A stretch of DNA of 64,000 nucleotides from Nephrocerus scutellatus (taxonomy: Eukaryota; Arthropoda; Insecta; Diptera; Pipunculidae). Numbering within the stretch: the stretch's first letter is position 1; every line of letters begins with the position of its first letter. The DNA is taken from positions 37,560,010-37,624,009 of the forward strand of contig OX352763.1 of assembly GCA_947095585.1 (NCBI GenBank). Direction: 5' to 3'. Shown piece by piece: positions 1 through 10,879 of this stretch. The translations under genes and the position numbers were made by a program. The notes beneath the pieces are model-generated. The model did not search any database. It saw nothing but the letters and a program-made list of their open reading frames with translations, and was not told the DNA's origin.

Positions 1-462
1 CTCTATTAGAAATGCCCCAATCAAGAATGATTTGAATATTCGACAGAATAGTCAAATTCATTAATTCACGCGAACCATTCAAGCGAGAATTGCATTCTTT
101 TTGACTGACAAACTCAATGGAAGCCGATAGTGTTGTATCATCAGCAAATGAATGGATATCACAGGTTGTAGAAGACAACAGGTCGTTGATATATATCAAG
201 AAGAGCGTGAGCGACAAGGATAATCCTTGAGGCACGCCAGCATTGATCCCATGTGAATCTGAAGATATACCATTTAATACAACTTTTATTTTACGGTTCC
301 ATAAATAATTCTCAATCCATGTAATGAGAGAGGAGTGTAAGTTCAGCGCACGAATCTTATTAATAAGACAATCATGCCATACTCTATCAAAAGCCTTACA
401 AATATCCAAGGACACAACGCTTGATTCGCCTAGATTTTCAAGGCTTCGCTCCCAACAATGAG

Positions 463-1098
463 TCATATGCACGTCATTAGTTCACCTGAAGATCGATTTT
501 TTCGAAATCCATACTGTACATCAGATAAAAGAGCATTCGAATCCAGATAGCTCATTAGTTTGAAATTAATGATAGATTCCATTACTTTTGACAAAACTGA
601 CAACAGAGCAATAGGGCGGTAGTTAGTAGGTGCAGACTTATCACCTTTTTTCGGGACGGGTTGAATATTAGCTATTTTCCAAATTGACGGAAAAACACCT
701 GTCTTCATTGAGAGATGAAACAATTTGCTAAGCGGATTAGCCAAAGTATGATGACATCTTTTCAATAATAATGGTGGAATACCGTCGGGTCCAGTTGCTT
801 TATTGGGGTCAAGTTCTTTAAGAATTTTGGAAACAACCCGACGACGGAAATAGATTTTAGACATACCTGGGCCTAGATTTGGGAGAATTGGGGGGCTTTG
901 GTTAGTTAAAGGAAGGTTAGAGGCACCAGCGAAATGAGAAGCTAAGAGATTAGCTTTCTCAATATCAGTTCTATAATGAATACCATTATGAAATAAAGAA
1001 GGAATAGACGAAGTATTGTCTGCAAAGTTTCTTTTAACCAATGCAGCAAACGACCAAAAGCTTCGACTGTTTGAATCAGAATCCAAAATTTTTCGCAT
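463..1098 (-). pseudogene. LINE reverse transcriptase fragment
   Basis: A 211-residue open stretch of the reverse transcriptase of the CR1-like element. It has the finger motif KATGPDGIPP, the NYRPIALLS motif and the YGFRKNRSS motif. Palm motifs continue in other frames below position 460, including FADD near 150, so at least one frameshift separates them. The product would reverse-transcribe the element RNA at a nicked target. This copy cannot make a full enzyme. Confidence 0.8.
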
Positions 1099-1305
1099 GA
1101 AAATTTGGCTACTACCAAAGCATGGTCAGAAAGACCTAATGGAGCAGATACATCAATTGAATATTTATCTGGTATAGTAGTAAGAAATAAATCTAAAAGG
1201 TGAGGTGATTGACCAGTAGTATTGGGATACCTAGTTGGCTTATCAACGAGTTGGGTGAAAAGATTAACATTTGAAAATAGTTCAGCGGTTTCACCAGATC
1301 GATAT

Positions 1306-1773
1306 CTACCATTCGAATAATTGTGGACATTTAAATTCCACCAATTCTGATGTTGGTGATGATTGGTAAATCTTGTCTATAGTGTCTGATAAGTAATTAA
1401 ACTCAATATTAGTGTCATCAGGTAACAAATTAGGACTACGATAAAGGGAACAAATAAACATCGAATGGTTTGAAATTACAATTTCAATCAATATCGTATT
1501 GAACATGGGATTACTGTTTGGAATATTAAAATTGGGTACACTAAAACTGATGTCTTCTCGTATAAATAAAATAACCCCACGATGTGGAACCCAACAGTCG
1601 ACACGAGAATACCGCGGACATTGAAAATCATTTGGGGTACCCATATAAGAGGCCTGCGTTTCACATAAACTTAGAACCGCAGGTTTATTCGCGTCAAGAT
1701 GTGCTACGATCGAGTTGAAATTACTTTTAATGCCGCGAATATTTGTGAAATGAATTTCAAAATAAGAGTTCAT
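1306..1773 (-). pseudogene. LINE AP-like endonuclease fragment
   Basis: N-terminal half of the endonuclease of the same LINE, starting at ATG 1773-1771. NIRG, LSLCETQ and the SRVDCWVPHRGVILFIR stretch fit the APE-type LINE endonuclease fold that nicks the target. The reading frame is lost near 1310. The C-terminal part, ending in SDHALV, continues between 1305 and 1115 in another frame. Confidence 0.75.
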
Positions 1774-2639
1774 TTTACAAAGAAAAAATATCAAACCCGT
1801 CAAGATGATGAAAAAATACGTAAAATAAGATAAGAATATAATTAAAAATCAAAAAATATTATAAATAACAATAATAAGAAGAATTTCTACGAACCAACCA
1901 CTCAACAGTGAAAACGTTACTGATTCGTTTGTAGTACCAGGCCTAACAAACGAAAAAGGCATGCACAGCTACTGAGACAGAAAGTCAATAAAAATTCTAC
2001 TTCTAAAAACTACTCAAATAAAATAAATTTTTTAAAAAATTAAAAAACTTGAATAAAAATACTTTTTAACGTAACTGCTTTTTTGTGCCCGAATCTTCGG
2101 TAACGTTACGAGAGAATGACTTTGTTTTGATGGTATTGCTGTCAGCAGTATCCACGCTTGATGAACAATATCCGTGCAAAAGAATCTGAGATGGTGAGAA
2201 ACCATTGGTTGCGGTTGAACAAACACCGGAAAACTCCTGTAACCGCTGTTCGAGTTCAGCAATTTTTGTCGCAAGGATTTTATTTGACTTTTTTTTGGTG
2301 ATTCAGTGTGATGTTCTTGTCGTTTAAATTATCCAACAGCACCAGACACAGCGATTATAAATCGGCGATTGTTTTCGTTTTGGTTGGTAAATCTAAAACA
2401 CTTTCGTTGATATTCTTGATTGTACAAATGACCAATTTGTTCTTTTTAAGAAAGTGGATCTTGACCAATATTGTTATCACATTTAGATATCAAAAAGTAT
2501 TCTTGAAAATTTTTAACACAACAATAAATACTGAATGGTATAAAACACAATTAAAGAAAAAAGTTAGTTTTTAATTAAAATGATGATGTATATCTACGAT
2601 GGACAACAGTTTTTTGTGATCGGGTACCAAACAACTTTA

Positions 2640-3260
2640 CAACTTTAGACATTGAGTTGGGAATGTAAAACTGGAATCAAATTTATAGGGTGGGCTATTT
2701 AAAAATTTGTTTTCATAAACGCTATAAAATCAGTATATAAATCGCAGCTCTGCGCAGGCCAATTGACATATACAAAACGGCGGATTATTCGGTTGCCAAT
2801 TTGGCGCGCAAGAGATCGATTGTCAGTCGGGCTTGTATGGCATGTGGCGCCATCTTTTTGAATCTAAAGGTCGTCCACATTGATGGCGTCGATTTGAGGC
2901 CATAAAAAGTTGGTCAGTTGGCTCTGTAACGGTCGCAATTGATGGTAACGGCGTTTCCAGCTGTCTTTTCGAAGAAAAATGGGCGCCACTACTACAAAAT
3001 CCAAACAAAACTTTCGCTCTTGGTAGATGCATTGGCTTTTTTCTACGATTTCGTGTGGCTGTTCCGAGCATGGCAAGTTCTGCTTGTTTACATATGCACT
3101 TCGTCTAAAAAGATGATTTTTCGACCAAAACCGATGCATTATCAAGCTGGTTTATGGCCAACGCAAAGAACTGATATCAAAGCGTATGGTCATTTTCTTT
3201 CAACTCCTTGAGTCATCTGGACTTTGTAAGCGAATAGCCCGAGGTCTTTGTGCAGTATTC
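2640..3260 (-). pseudogene. Degenerate mariner-family transposase (left-arm copy)
   Basis: Frame-shifted fragments of a Tc1/mariner transposase read leftward: YVNKQN, then the region around the second catalytic Asp, in several frames. The better-preserved paralogue at 17550-18560 shows QQDGATCHTS and NWPTQSCDL. The N-terminal helix-turn-helix part is missing here. Unlike the intact copy at 32561-33870, it is an old, dead family member that was duplicated together with the surrounding DNA. Confidence 0.6.
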
Positions 3261-3468
3261 TGCTCAGGCAGGTGTGCGACTAATGGCCAATTGCTGCTAT
3301 TGGCATCGAATTGAGGTCGATGGATTCTGTCCCACACTATTACCCCGGACAACTATCGAAAGACTGTTGCATTAAGAACATTTGCTGCATAAAATCAAAC
3401 AACTGGCGAAAGTTCCAGTTCAAAGTTTTGAGATGTCTAACGCACAGACAAACAGAAATTGATTTTTA

Positions 3469-3956
3469 TATAAAGGGTGTTTTTTTGGGAGGTTTGTTTT
3501 TCCGATAGATGTCGTTTTATTTTATGACAGTTGTTTTGACAGCTCAAAGTGGCATTTCTACTCAGTATTGTTTGGCAAATCATTATGAAAAAAAAAAAAA
3601 AAAAAATGACATTTGTGAAAAATAGTCGTGGTAGCCATATGCCAGAAATTGTGTTTAAATGTTAAATGCCAAAAAATTATCTACCAAATAAAAAAAAATT
3701 TTGGTCATTTCATAATTTTATATGTGTTTTATTCAAAAAAAAAATCGGCAACCTCTTAAAAAAACACCCGTTAGATATAACGTTCTGGCATATGGCTACC
3801 ACGACTATTTTTCACAAATGTCATTTTTTTTTTTTTTTTCATAATGATTTGCCAAACAATACTGAGTAGAAATGCCACTTTGAGCTGTCAAAACAACTGT
3901 CATAAAATAAAACGACATCTATCGGAAAAACAAACCTCCCAAAAAAACACCCTATA
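3469..3956. mobile_element. Fold-back derivative of the DD41D mariner
   Basis: Two copies of an internally deleted rosa-like element lie head to head. From 3471 the left end of the element runs for about 120 bp to its start-codon region. It continues into a run of about 18 A, then the last ~40 coding bases, the stop, the 3' UTR and the right terminal repeat ending near 3773. From about 3780 the deleted unit is repeated in inverse orientation up to the left terminal repeat at 3956. Both outer ends are therefore the same (left) terminus. The other arm of the duplication (about 17270-17290) and the 38330 region lack it and show an AT-rich TATATA empty site. Confidence 0.85.
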
Positions 3957-4689
3957 TATAGATATAAATGTTTAAAATCTAATTAACTGTAAAGAAACGT
4001 TTGTTGTTTTAATGTTTATCCTCTTGAAAGGTCAAGCAAGCAAATACGTGAGATATACATGATCAACTGAATGCAGCTCCCAAGACTACATTATTTCAGT
4101 TAAAAAACAAAACCCACGTGCACTTAATTTGGATGATCGATAACATTGACATTGTTGTTCGAAATAATAATGAATTATTAATGAATAATAAAATGAAATT
4201 CTTAAGTTGTAACGATACCGGCTGTGAATTGATAAACAACAATTTGTTGTTCTTCTTTGTTGAGCTTATTACAGAGTTTGGATAACTAAAGTATGATAAT
4301 CTTAATATACATATGATTAAATGAAACTTTGTCTGTATGTCTGTATGTTCACGCTTAACAGTTCATCCAAAATAGCTGAAACTTTGAGTTCTGGTGGGGA
4401 CGGTTGGGGTAGATATTTGTAGGTGATTAGTGCGGTAACGGTTTTGAGAAGGTTGGCGTGGTGGATGGCTAGGTATTGTTTGTATGAGATTGAATCGAAG
4501 ACTACACTACACTGTTTGTAGAAAACAACAACAAAACATGTATGTGCTAATGCTTAGCTCATTCAATCGATTTAAATTTTGGGGAAGAACTTTTTACCAT
4601 AATATTAAGGTTTTCGTCATATTTTGGAAGTGGGTCTAATTCATCTTCCAGAAAACTGTGTCTTAATAAATCATCCACAATTTTTAGAT

Positions 4690-5250
4690 ATTATGGTCCT
4701 TAAATTTTGCACACCTGTTCAGTACTCATAAAAAACCAAGAACCGCCGTATTTTGAAAGGGTGGGATACTTTGGTCACGGTTTGGTTTTTTCCAAATCTC
4801 ATGCAAATCTCACTTGGTTATTGGTCTTCTGCCCGATCTGGATCTTGAAGAGCTCTTGGATGTGTACCAAAATAATGTCAATATCGTCTGCGTAAGGCAA
4901 TATCAAGATGAACTTATAGCCTTAACATCAGAGTTTCGGATTACTTTCGCCAACGCAAGGTTGCACAGTCCCCCAACATCTATAACGGAATTCGTTTATT
5001 GGGATGCTTTATAAAGTTCTGCTCTGGCTATGCTATCATAGGTGGCCTTAGAGTCTATAAACAGATGGTGCAGTTAGTTTTGGAACTCTATAAATATTTC
5101 CATCAACTGCTTTAGGATGAAAACCGGATCAGTTGTTGATTTGCCAAATGAAGACTTACTCGTAGGGACCAGCGTATGGGGCTGTTCTATCATGTAGGAT
5201 AGACTAGATAGCCTTATACGCGGTAATCAAAAACGTTATACCACGATAAT
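4690..5250 (-). pseudogene. LINE reverse transcriptase remnant
   Basis: Read leftward, 4920-4840 encodes YADDIDII-like palm sequence. 5230-5010 holds degraded upstream reverse transcriptase sequence that matches the better copy at 48130-48640 (LFIDFKAVYDSI and YADDIDIVG). A related decayed piece sits at 36720-37140. Multiple frame breaks. Confidence 0.5.
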
Positions 5251-5639
5251 TCGTGCACGTTGTGATATCTCCATTCGTATTTATTGGGGACAGGATACCT
5301 CTTAGCCTCGTTCGGCATCGTTTCTACCTCAAATAATTTATTTATTTATTTATTTTTATATTCTAAGATATTCTACGATAAAGGAAACCTCTTAATATAT
5401 AATAGTGGAAATATTAGTTCATGAATTACTTAGTGTAGACAGGTCTGACCAGATTAATTTAGCTCCTCTAGGATCCCGCGACCTTGTCGTTTTTAAATTG
5501 ATTCGTTTGGCGGTTCAGCCATTTGTCTTTAGTGGAGCCTCCAATTTATAATTAAACTGGCCATTTAACTACTCGTGAATGTATTCTTTGGACCCTCAGC
5601 CACATGTCTTGCTTTGCTCTCATTAAGGGCGAGTCCTAT

Positions 5640-5930
5640 CGCTTGATATTAATTGTTTCTGGTGTCTTCGTGGTGAAGGGTTGACGTCTTGTGTTGCTTC
5701 GAATCTATTTCGGGGATACAGTCATTTCTTAAGATGTAATCTGCGCTTGGAATTTTTGGCAGTGGTTTGTGAACATGTCGTGTGTGTGCGTCTCCATCAG
5801 AAGATACAAAGGTGGCTTTGTGGATATTCTTACGCGAAAACCTTGTACTCGCAGCGACCATTTTCTTACCTACTGCCACTTTATGTAAACTACCTCGTGT
5901 AAGCAGCTCGAATTTTGGCATATTTTGCGT
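5640..5930 (-). pseudogene. RTE-type LINE endonuclease remnant
   Basis: Read leftward, it shows STRFSRKNIHKATFVSSDG, which matches the conserved stretch (S-T-x-F, then N-I-H-K-x-T-W-x-S-P-D-G) that precedes the end of many RTE-type endonucleases. It then runs into a degraded linker with IPEIDSKQ. A copy with the same boundaries occurs in the right arm at 15880-16170, and a longer one at 34300-35110. Confidence 0.5.
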
Positions 5931-7125
5931 TCAAGTTCCCAGAAGGATTTTTAAATCAAAATCAAAGCAGGAATAGTCTTCAACGTCGTAGATTATTATT
6001 TCTGTAGCCATTGGCCGAATGGTTTTATTTCCTGGTTGCCCTTGTATCTATCTAACTAAGAAGGAACTAACCTGATAATTCAGCATTTCCTTTTTTGAAG
6101 GAAAATTACCGGCGGTCACCACGAAGAGATTTGAATGGACTTCCACCAGTCAGAATAAATACGGCACGTGCATACATACTAGCTGTTATTTCCGATTTTC
6201 TGCTGATGACTGGCCACCGAAATATACCATTTCCCAGTTATAAAGAGATATGCTGTATTAAGAGAACGACCTGCGATGACTCTGTTCTTAAATACAACAT
6301 TACCAGCTTCCACTATGAATTCTATTTTTTATTTATTATCATGGTCATCAGAACAGAGCAGACTTTTTGGCTTCCAAGAAGTCAGTTCACTATTTAATTA
6401 ATCTGTTTAATATTTCTACGTCTCACTTAACTTTTAAGACAGAATTATCCCGAAACTGTCAGAAACGGTGCGGAGATTGAGTTAATTATCATCAAGCGAC
6501 CTACTAGATCACCTGATTTGTAGTTATGTTCTAGAACAAACTGCAAGTAACGCATTTTGCATTCGTATGCCTTCCGAATATTTTTTAGTAATGCGGGATT
6601 GACGATAGCTTCTACAGCTTGTTGTAAGGCAATAATTCTCTAAAGTTTTTCAAAGTTAATTTAAAAAAAATTCAACTCTACATGTTAGCCTTAAAGAACC
6701 AGTACCATGTTCATTGCAGCTGTAAAGCCTATAAGGACAGGGTACTCGTACCTTCTTTAATAACAATTTTAACTAAAAAAGTGTAAAATGCTTCTATAAT
6801 AAATGTAATATAATAAAGCTAGCAGAGAGACTTTAGCTTTTAAAAGATATTTTCAAAGTGAGTGCAGCTGAGACAGTACCCAATCTGGTTGTTGTTAGAA
6901 AGATCACAGTTTTTGTCAACAACAATACATTCTTTCTTTTTAGTTGACTTAATAAATTATTTAAGAGAACGCAAAGACCTTTTAAAAATTAAGAGCGATT
7001 AAATTAATTAAATTGTAAATATGTTAACACCCAATGACGTCTATGTGTCTAAATGAATGAGATCTTAAGTTGTGTGTGAATAATTGATACTTGAAGAGTG
7101 GTTTTATTATGGCCTGCAATTCGCC

Positions 7126-7345
7126 AACCTGTTTAGAATTTCGTTGCAATTTGGCCCAGAGTACAAAGGCTAAAACCTGTTGCACTTAGAATATTGATTA
7201 CTAAGAGCTGTCTTGTATTACATTCTAAATGTTTACTTACCATCTTCTTGTTTATATTTGGTTTATATAAAAAGGCGAGCGCATTTCATAATTGGTATCA
7301 GTCTCGTCTTGAACTTACTACTTACTCTTTAATTAAAACAACAAA
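7126..7345 (+). promoter_or_regulatory. Promoter of Gly/His-rich gene copy 1
   Basis: TATATAAAAA at 7264-7273, an arthropod initiator TCAGTC at 7298-7303 (about 33 bp downstream), and two AACCTGTT boxes at 7126-7133 and 7174-7181, whose complement AACAGGTT fits the Grainyhead consensus WCHGGTT. The whole block is conserved in all seven paralogues. Confidence 0.75.
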
Positions 7346-7722
7346 ATGAAGGTAAGATCAATCGTAAAAGATATGACTCAAAGAAGGCTCTAAAAAAATT
7401 ATTTTATATTCCTTGACAGATCTTCATCTGCTTTGCTCTTTTCGTCGCTTACGCATCAGCTGGTCTCATTCATGGTGGACTTGGCGGATATGGCGGCGGT
7501 GGTCTTATCGGAGGGGGTGGACTTGGACTTGGACATGGCGGAGTTATCGGGCATCGGACAAATGTAGGAGTAGTTTCTGTTCCAGTTGTTACTACGAGTG
7601 TAGTTCGTCAAGTTGGTCATGGTGGCTTAATCGGAGGTCATGGTGGTCTAATTGGTGGTCATGGTGGTCTAATTGGTGGTCATGGTGGTCTAATTGGAGG
7701 TCATGGTGGATGGGGAAAATAA
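7346..7722 (+). CDS. Secreted Gly/His-rich repeat protein, copy 1
   Basis: CDS join(7346..7351, 7420..7722), 102 residues. Exon 1 encodes only Met-Lys and is followed by GTAAGA. The intron ends in CCTTGACAG, and exon 2 continues the signal peptide (IFICFALFVAYASA, likely cleaved before GLIHGG). A GGYGGGGLIGGGG stretch follows, then a non-repetitive core with TNVGVVSVPVVTTSV, and finally four to five GLIGGHG repeats and GGWGK. A polyadenylation signal AATAAA lies at about 7754. The sequence shows a small secreted structural-type protein. Known Gly-rich families include cuticle, eggshell and antimicrobial proteins, but I recognise none of them here. The GC-rich 21-nt repeats contrast with the AT-rich surroundings. 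Confidence 0.9.
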
Positions 7723-8009
7723 ATTCAATTATGTACATTAAGGAAGGAATAATGAAATAAAATCTGTTTTTTAAAAAAATTTCATTAAATTGAATTTTTC
7801 TTATAAGGTTCATATTCTTTTCACTTTATACATACAAAATCTTACTGCAAGAACAAACGATAACAAGGAACTTTTTCTTATATATTTAACTAAGCCTTTA
7901 TTAAATTTAAAAAATCGATGATATGTTATTTAGAATATATCACATTCACATTTATTTTCTCAGAATTCTCCCCGATTCATTGAAAAAAGCAATACGGAAA
8001 CCGATCTCG

Positions 8010-8470
8010 AAACTAAAGCTCCGCGAGTCCAAATGCTTTAATCAATAGATCATGGTCAGGGAAAACTACAAAAAACCTTGACCATAAAAATATTACAAAT
8101 AATGATCTTGGAGCCTCACTTGAAAAATTCGGTCCTTCAGTAACTAGTTGACGTCTTTCTTGAAGGCCAACTACTCGACAGTGAATTGTACCGGATTTGT
8201 TTGCAGTACAAGGCCTAACAAACAAAAAAGGCACGCATCGAGCCGATAGACTTACAAGTATCAAAATTCAAATGTTGCAAATTCCAAAAATCAATGTGTT
8301 TCTTAATGCCAAACGAATGCGAAAAAGTGCAAATAGTTCAAATGGAGGTCTTGATGATTCTCTGTAGTTTTTCGTAATTTGGCCAAGTTCTCTGGAGCAA
8401 CTTCCAATTCAGTCGTTTGATGAAGTATCCCCACTATATAGTCTGCAATCGTAATAGTCACACATTTTGT
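8010..8470 (-). repeat. Dispersed repeat shared with 30650-31250
   Basis: The 3' flank of copy 1 matches the 3' flank of copy 5 in inverse orientation, including an open stretch NKSGTIHCRVVGLQERRQL on the - strand here and + strand at 30965-31192. A shorter related piece sits at 1880-1965, inside the 5' part of the CR1-like LINE. It may be LINE-derived; no domain is recognisable. Confidence 0.6.
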
Positions 8471-9150
8471 TATTCCATAGTTCTAGTTCCAAAATAAAAT
8501 TAAATACTAAAATGAATTCAGTAGTCTTTAATAAATATATATTTTCAAATGTATTTTTGCCATTCAAACACAAATGGACTTGGTACAAAGTATTAACGAT
8601 CTTGTTGTGATAACTAAAATAATATAAATAAAATAAATAATAAAATACTAAAAATACGCAATTAAATTCAGTAGTATTATATCTATCAATATTTCTACCA
8701 TTATTTTTACTACTTTGTGTGAAAAAAGGTAAAACAATTATTTTTTGCCATTCAAACATAAATGACTTGGTACAAAGTATTCGAGATCTTGCTGTGCATC
8801 GTTGTTTACATCTAGATGCTGAATGTGATTCTTCAAACTTTGGAACAAACCATCAAACCGAAAATCGAAGCCTAGTTTCATGGCTACGTCGGTCGTTTTA
8901 ATTAATAAAATCTAAATTATCAGCTCTCCGCTTTTTGTTACTGACTTCAATTTTAGTAAGGCTGTGTGGGCAAGATTCATTTTAAAATTTACAAGCGTCA
9001 ATATTTCATTATTTTTACACTTATGGATTTCACATTGCTTTTTGTATTCTAAATAACTGGCGCAAACTGCAAATTCGATTAAATGTATAACAATACGTAG
9101 TGTCCATTTCTTAGACTTTATGAAGATTCTATAGTAGCTCATTTTTTTTT
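8471..9150. other. AT-rich spacer with a direct repeat
   Basis: No gene seen. A ~55-bp block (TTTTTGCCATTCAAACA, then GACTTGGTACAAAGTATT) occurs at 8553-8608 and again at 8742-8797, 189 bp apart, with an AATTCAGTAGT motif before each. Confidence 0.6.
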
Positions 9151-9159
9151 ATGAAAACC

Positions 9160-9680
9160 CTAGTCCAAGTGACTGACACCGCGACATACAGCTTTCCTAA
9201 TAAAAGATAGGATGTCCTTAGTAGCAGAGTTTTTCAACTCCGCTGTTGAGCATATTTCCTTATGGAGTATGCGTTTCCTTAACCAAATAAGTGCTGGGCA
9301 ATCGCAGAGAACATGTTCCTCATCCTCCGCACAGAACCTACATTCTGTCACAGAGGCCACACCCATTTTGCTAAGATGATATCTTAGGCCACAGTGGCCA
9401 GTTAGAAAACTCACTAGCTTCCTAATGCTACCTTCATCTAAATGCAGGATTTCTTTATATGAATAGGGTCTGATCAGTTGTTTGGATTGCCTTAGCCCCG
9501 GGGTATTTACCCAATGAGCCAGGCGAAGTATGCCCTCCCAAAAGTTTATCACCTTTGTGGCGGCACACCAATTGACGCTGAAAAATGGATCCGGTCCTAT
9601 TGAATGCAGTTTCCGAACCAGCCCTAGCTAGTTCATCTGCGGCTTCGTTGCCTGCGATACCTCGATGACCTGGTACCCAA
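9160..9680 (-). pseudogene. LINE RNase H and C-terminal zinc-knuckle fragment
   Basis: The last RNase H motif GHRGIAGNEAADELA, then TGHCGLRYHLSKMG and a CRFC...HVLCDC metal-binding cluster, as at the C-terminus of LOA, I and R1-type LINE polyproteins. One frameshift lies near 9600. It is separated from its reverse transcriptase by the internal deletion. Confidence 0.75.
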
Positions 9681-9689
9681 CCCGTACCC

Positions 9690-10500
9690 GTACCCGAATT
9701 CTCTTTCGGGAATTGAGTTGAGAATTCTCAGGTGTCACGCCGCAGACGATTATCTCGATCGAGATGTCGATAACCGCTTCATGAAGTTGAGTCATTTGCT
9801 CTTTTGTCAGCGGTTTCTTCGACAGGTCGATCGGGACAACCCCCAGCCTGACAGCACTGGCCACTTGACTGAAAGTGGGAATGTCGGGTGATGGTCCTGC
9901 TCTGGCCTTTTTAGCGGCCAATGTAGGTGGTGTCTGGTCCTCCGACCTGACGCGTTTAGCGTTTAACAACGCATTTACTGGGAGGCGCTGCTTTGGCAAA
10001 AACAAGAGCACTGTCTCTATCTTTACCTATGCGTAAAGCATGCTTAAAACGCCTTTTTTCCCTCGAGGTTAGCTTGACGTAAGCCTGTTGTTGGATCTGC
10101 CTTCCCCCTAATGCGATCCCAACCGAGGAACAGCCGGATTTCTCCGAGATGACGCTGATAGTGTAGAAAACTTCGGATGTGTCAGACTCGGATGTATTCG
10201 AATCCACACCCTTGTTGCCAACACTTTTACGAGATACGGATGGGGCTCTTGAAGCACAGTCATCCGCACTCTGAATTTTTCTTGGCTGCTCATGAGCAGA
10301 CCTAGAAGTTGTAGTCAACACGGGGTTGACAGTCGGGAGCTCTTCCCACAACGGTCTGCCGATGGGCAGGATCCGCGTTTGAAGTCAACACTTGATTGAC
10401 CGTCGGAAGGGAATCGGTTCCTGACGTGGTTTCGGATGGCACAGAAGCACATCTCGAAGCCTCTGACACTACAACGGGCCGCTCTAACGCAGGTTCCGAG
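9690..10500 (-). pseudogene. LOA-like LINE ORF1 fragment
   Basis: Two overlapping frames carry a Ser/Asp-rich N-terminal stretch (NTSESDTSEVFYTISV), a basic segment (LTSREKRRFKHALRIGKD) and a domain beginning VASAVRLGVVPIDLSKK, then PLTKEQMTQLHEAVIDISIE. The last segment resembles the conserved RNA-binding region of LOA-clade ORF1 proteins. A frameshift near 9980 breaks it. Confidence 0.65.
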
Positions 10501-10879
10501 GTTGATGCGATTGGATATGCAACGGTCTCCTAATTTGTTTTTGGATAATCAATATTTCCCACGAGTATCCGGGAAAGTATGTCACCTATGGTAGAGCCAT
10601 TAGAAGACCGGTTTAAGTCGGAAGTTGTCAGGTATCCGAAGTCCCGTGCTAGCGACCAACAACTCATGGCCATTCATCCCTCGGCGCACGTGTCTCACCA
10701 CTGGATTTAGGATTTTTTAGTCAGCCGAGGTTTACTCCTCTACACTATTTGCTGAGGATAGGGTTGCCCCGTTACCCCAGACTCTCCTCCTTTACCCGGG
10801 CTTGGGTCGGAAGCAAGGCGGAGTTATAGTAGCTCATATATTGATCAAACAGATTTACTGATTTACTCCTCCCATTTAT

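Larger units (their letters stand above)
1..2290 (-). mobile_element. CR1/jockey-superfamily LINE, cut by the window edge
   Basis: Non-LTR retrotransposon read right to left. An endonuclease domain starts at the ATG at 1773-1771 with an FTNIRGIKSNFNSI opening and a LSLCETQ motif. Its C-terminal SDHALV motif is readable at about 1140-1120. The reverse transcriptase follows from 1098 downward: KATGPDGIPP, NYRPIALLSVLSKVMESI, YGFRKNRSS, then a FADD active-site motif at about 160-140. The stretch from 2285 down to 2040 reads as a charged coiled-coil-like segment that may be the end of ORF1. Frame breaks near 1300 and 460 show that the copy is dead. Domain order and motifs are seen directly; the clade assignment (CR1-like rather than jockey proper) is an inference. 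Confidence 0.8.
2590..7870 (+). repeat. Left arm of a ~5 kb inverted segmental duplication
   Basis: This segment is the reverse complement of about 13920-18600, seen over many anchors: the 2640-2700 block against 18480-18560, the TGTGCGTTAGACATCTC block at 17302-17318 against its complement near 3440, the 100-codon open stretch at 6095-6397 against 15718-15416, and the Gly-rich gene at 7346-7722 against 14475-14098. The left arm carries an extra 480-bp fold-back element at 3469-3956 and lacks roughly 430 bp of the degenerate mariner present at about 17410-17840. The two arms enclose a ~6 kb loop. Confidence 0.85.
9155..10840 (-). mobile_element. Internally deleted LOA-like LINE
   Basis: Read leftward: a GC-rich leader (10840-10500), an ORF1 part (10500-9690), then directly the RNase H C-terminus (WVPGHRGIAGNEAADELA at about 9680-9610) and the terminal domain with ECRFCAEDEEHVLCDCPAL. 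All of the endonuclease and reverse transcriptase (about 2.5 kb in a full element) is missing. ORF1 has a VPIDLSKKPLTKEQM segment typical of LOA-group ORF1. The join at about 9690 shows GTACCC repeats that may mark microhomology. Confidence 0.75.

Noticed and set aside
6095..6397. 100-codon open stretch also found inverted at 15416-15718
   Set aside because: It lacks an ATG start and has no recognisable domain. It is shared because the whole arm is duplicated. The decayed version at about 34300 has lost the frame.
7413..7760. Trp/Ser-rich open frames over each Gly-rich gene (also 14060-14407, 31552-31932) and Asp/His-rich frames on the opposite strand
   Set aside because: They are other phases of the 21-bp repeat. 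The spliced frame has the signal peptide, conserved splice sites and a shared start and stop.
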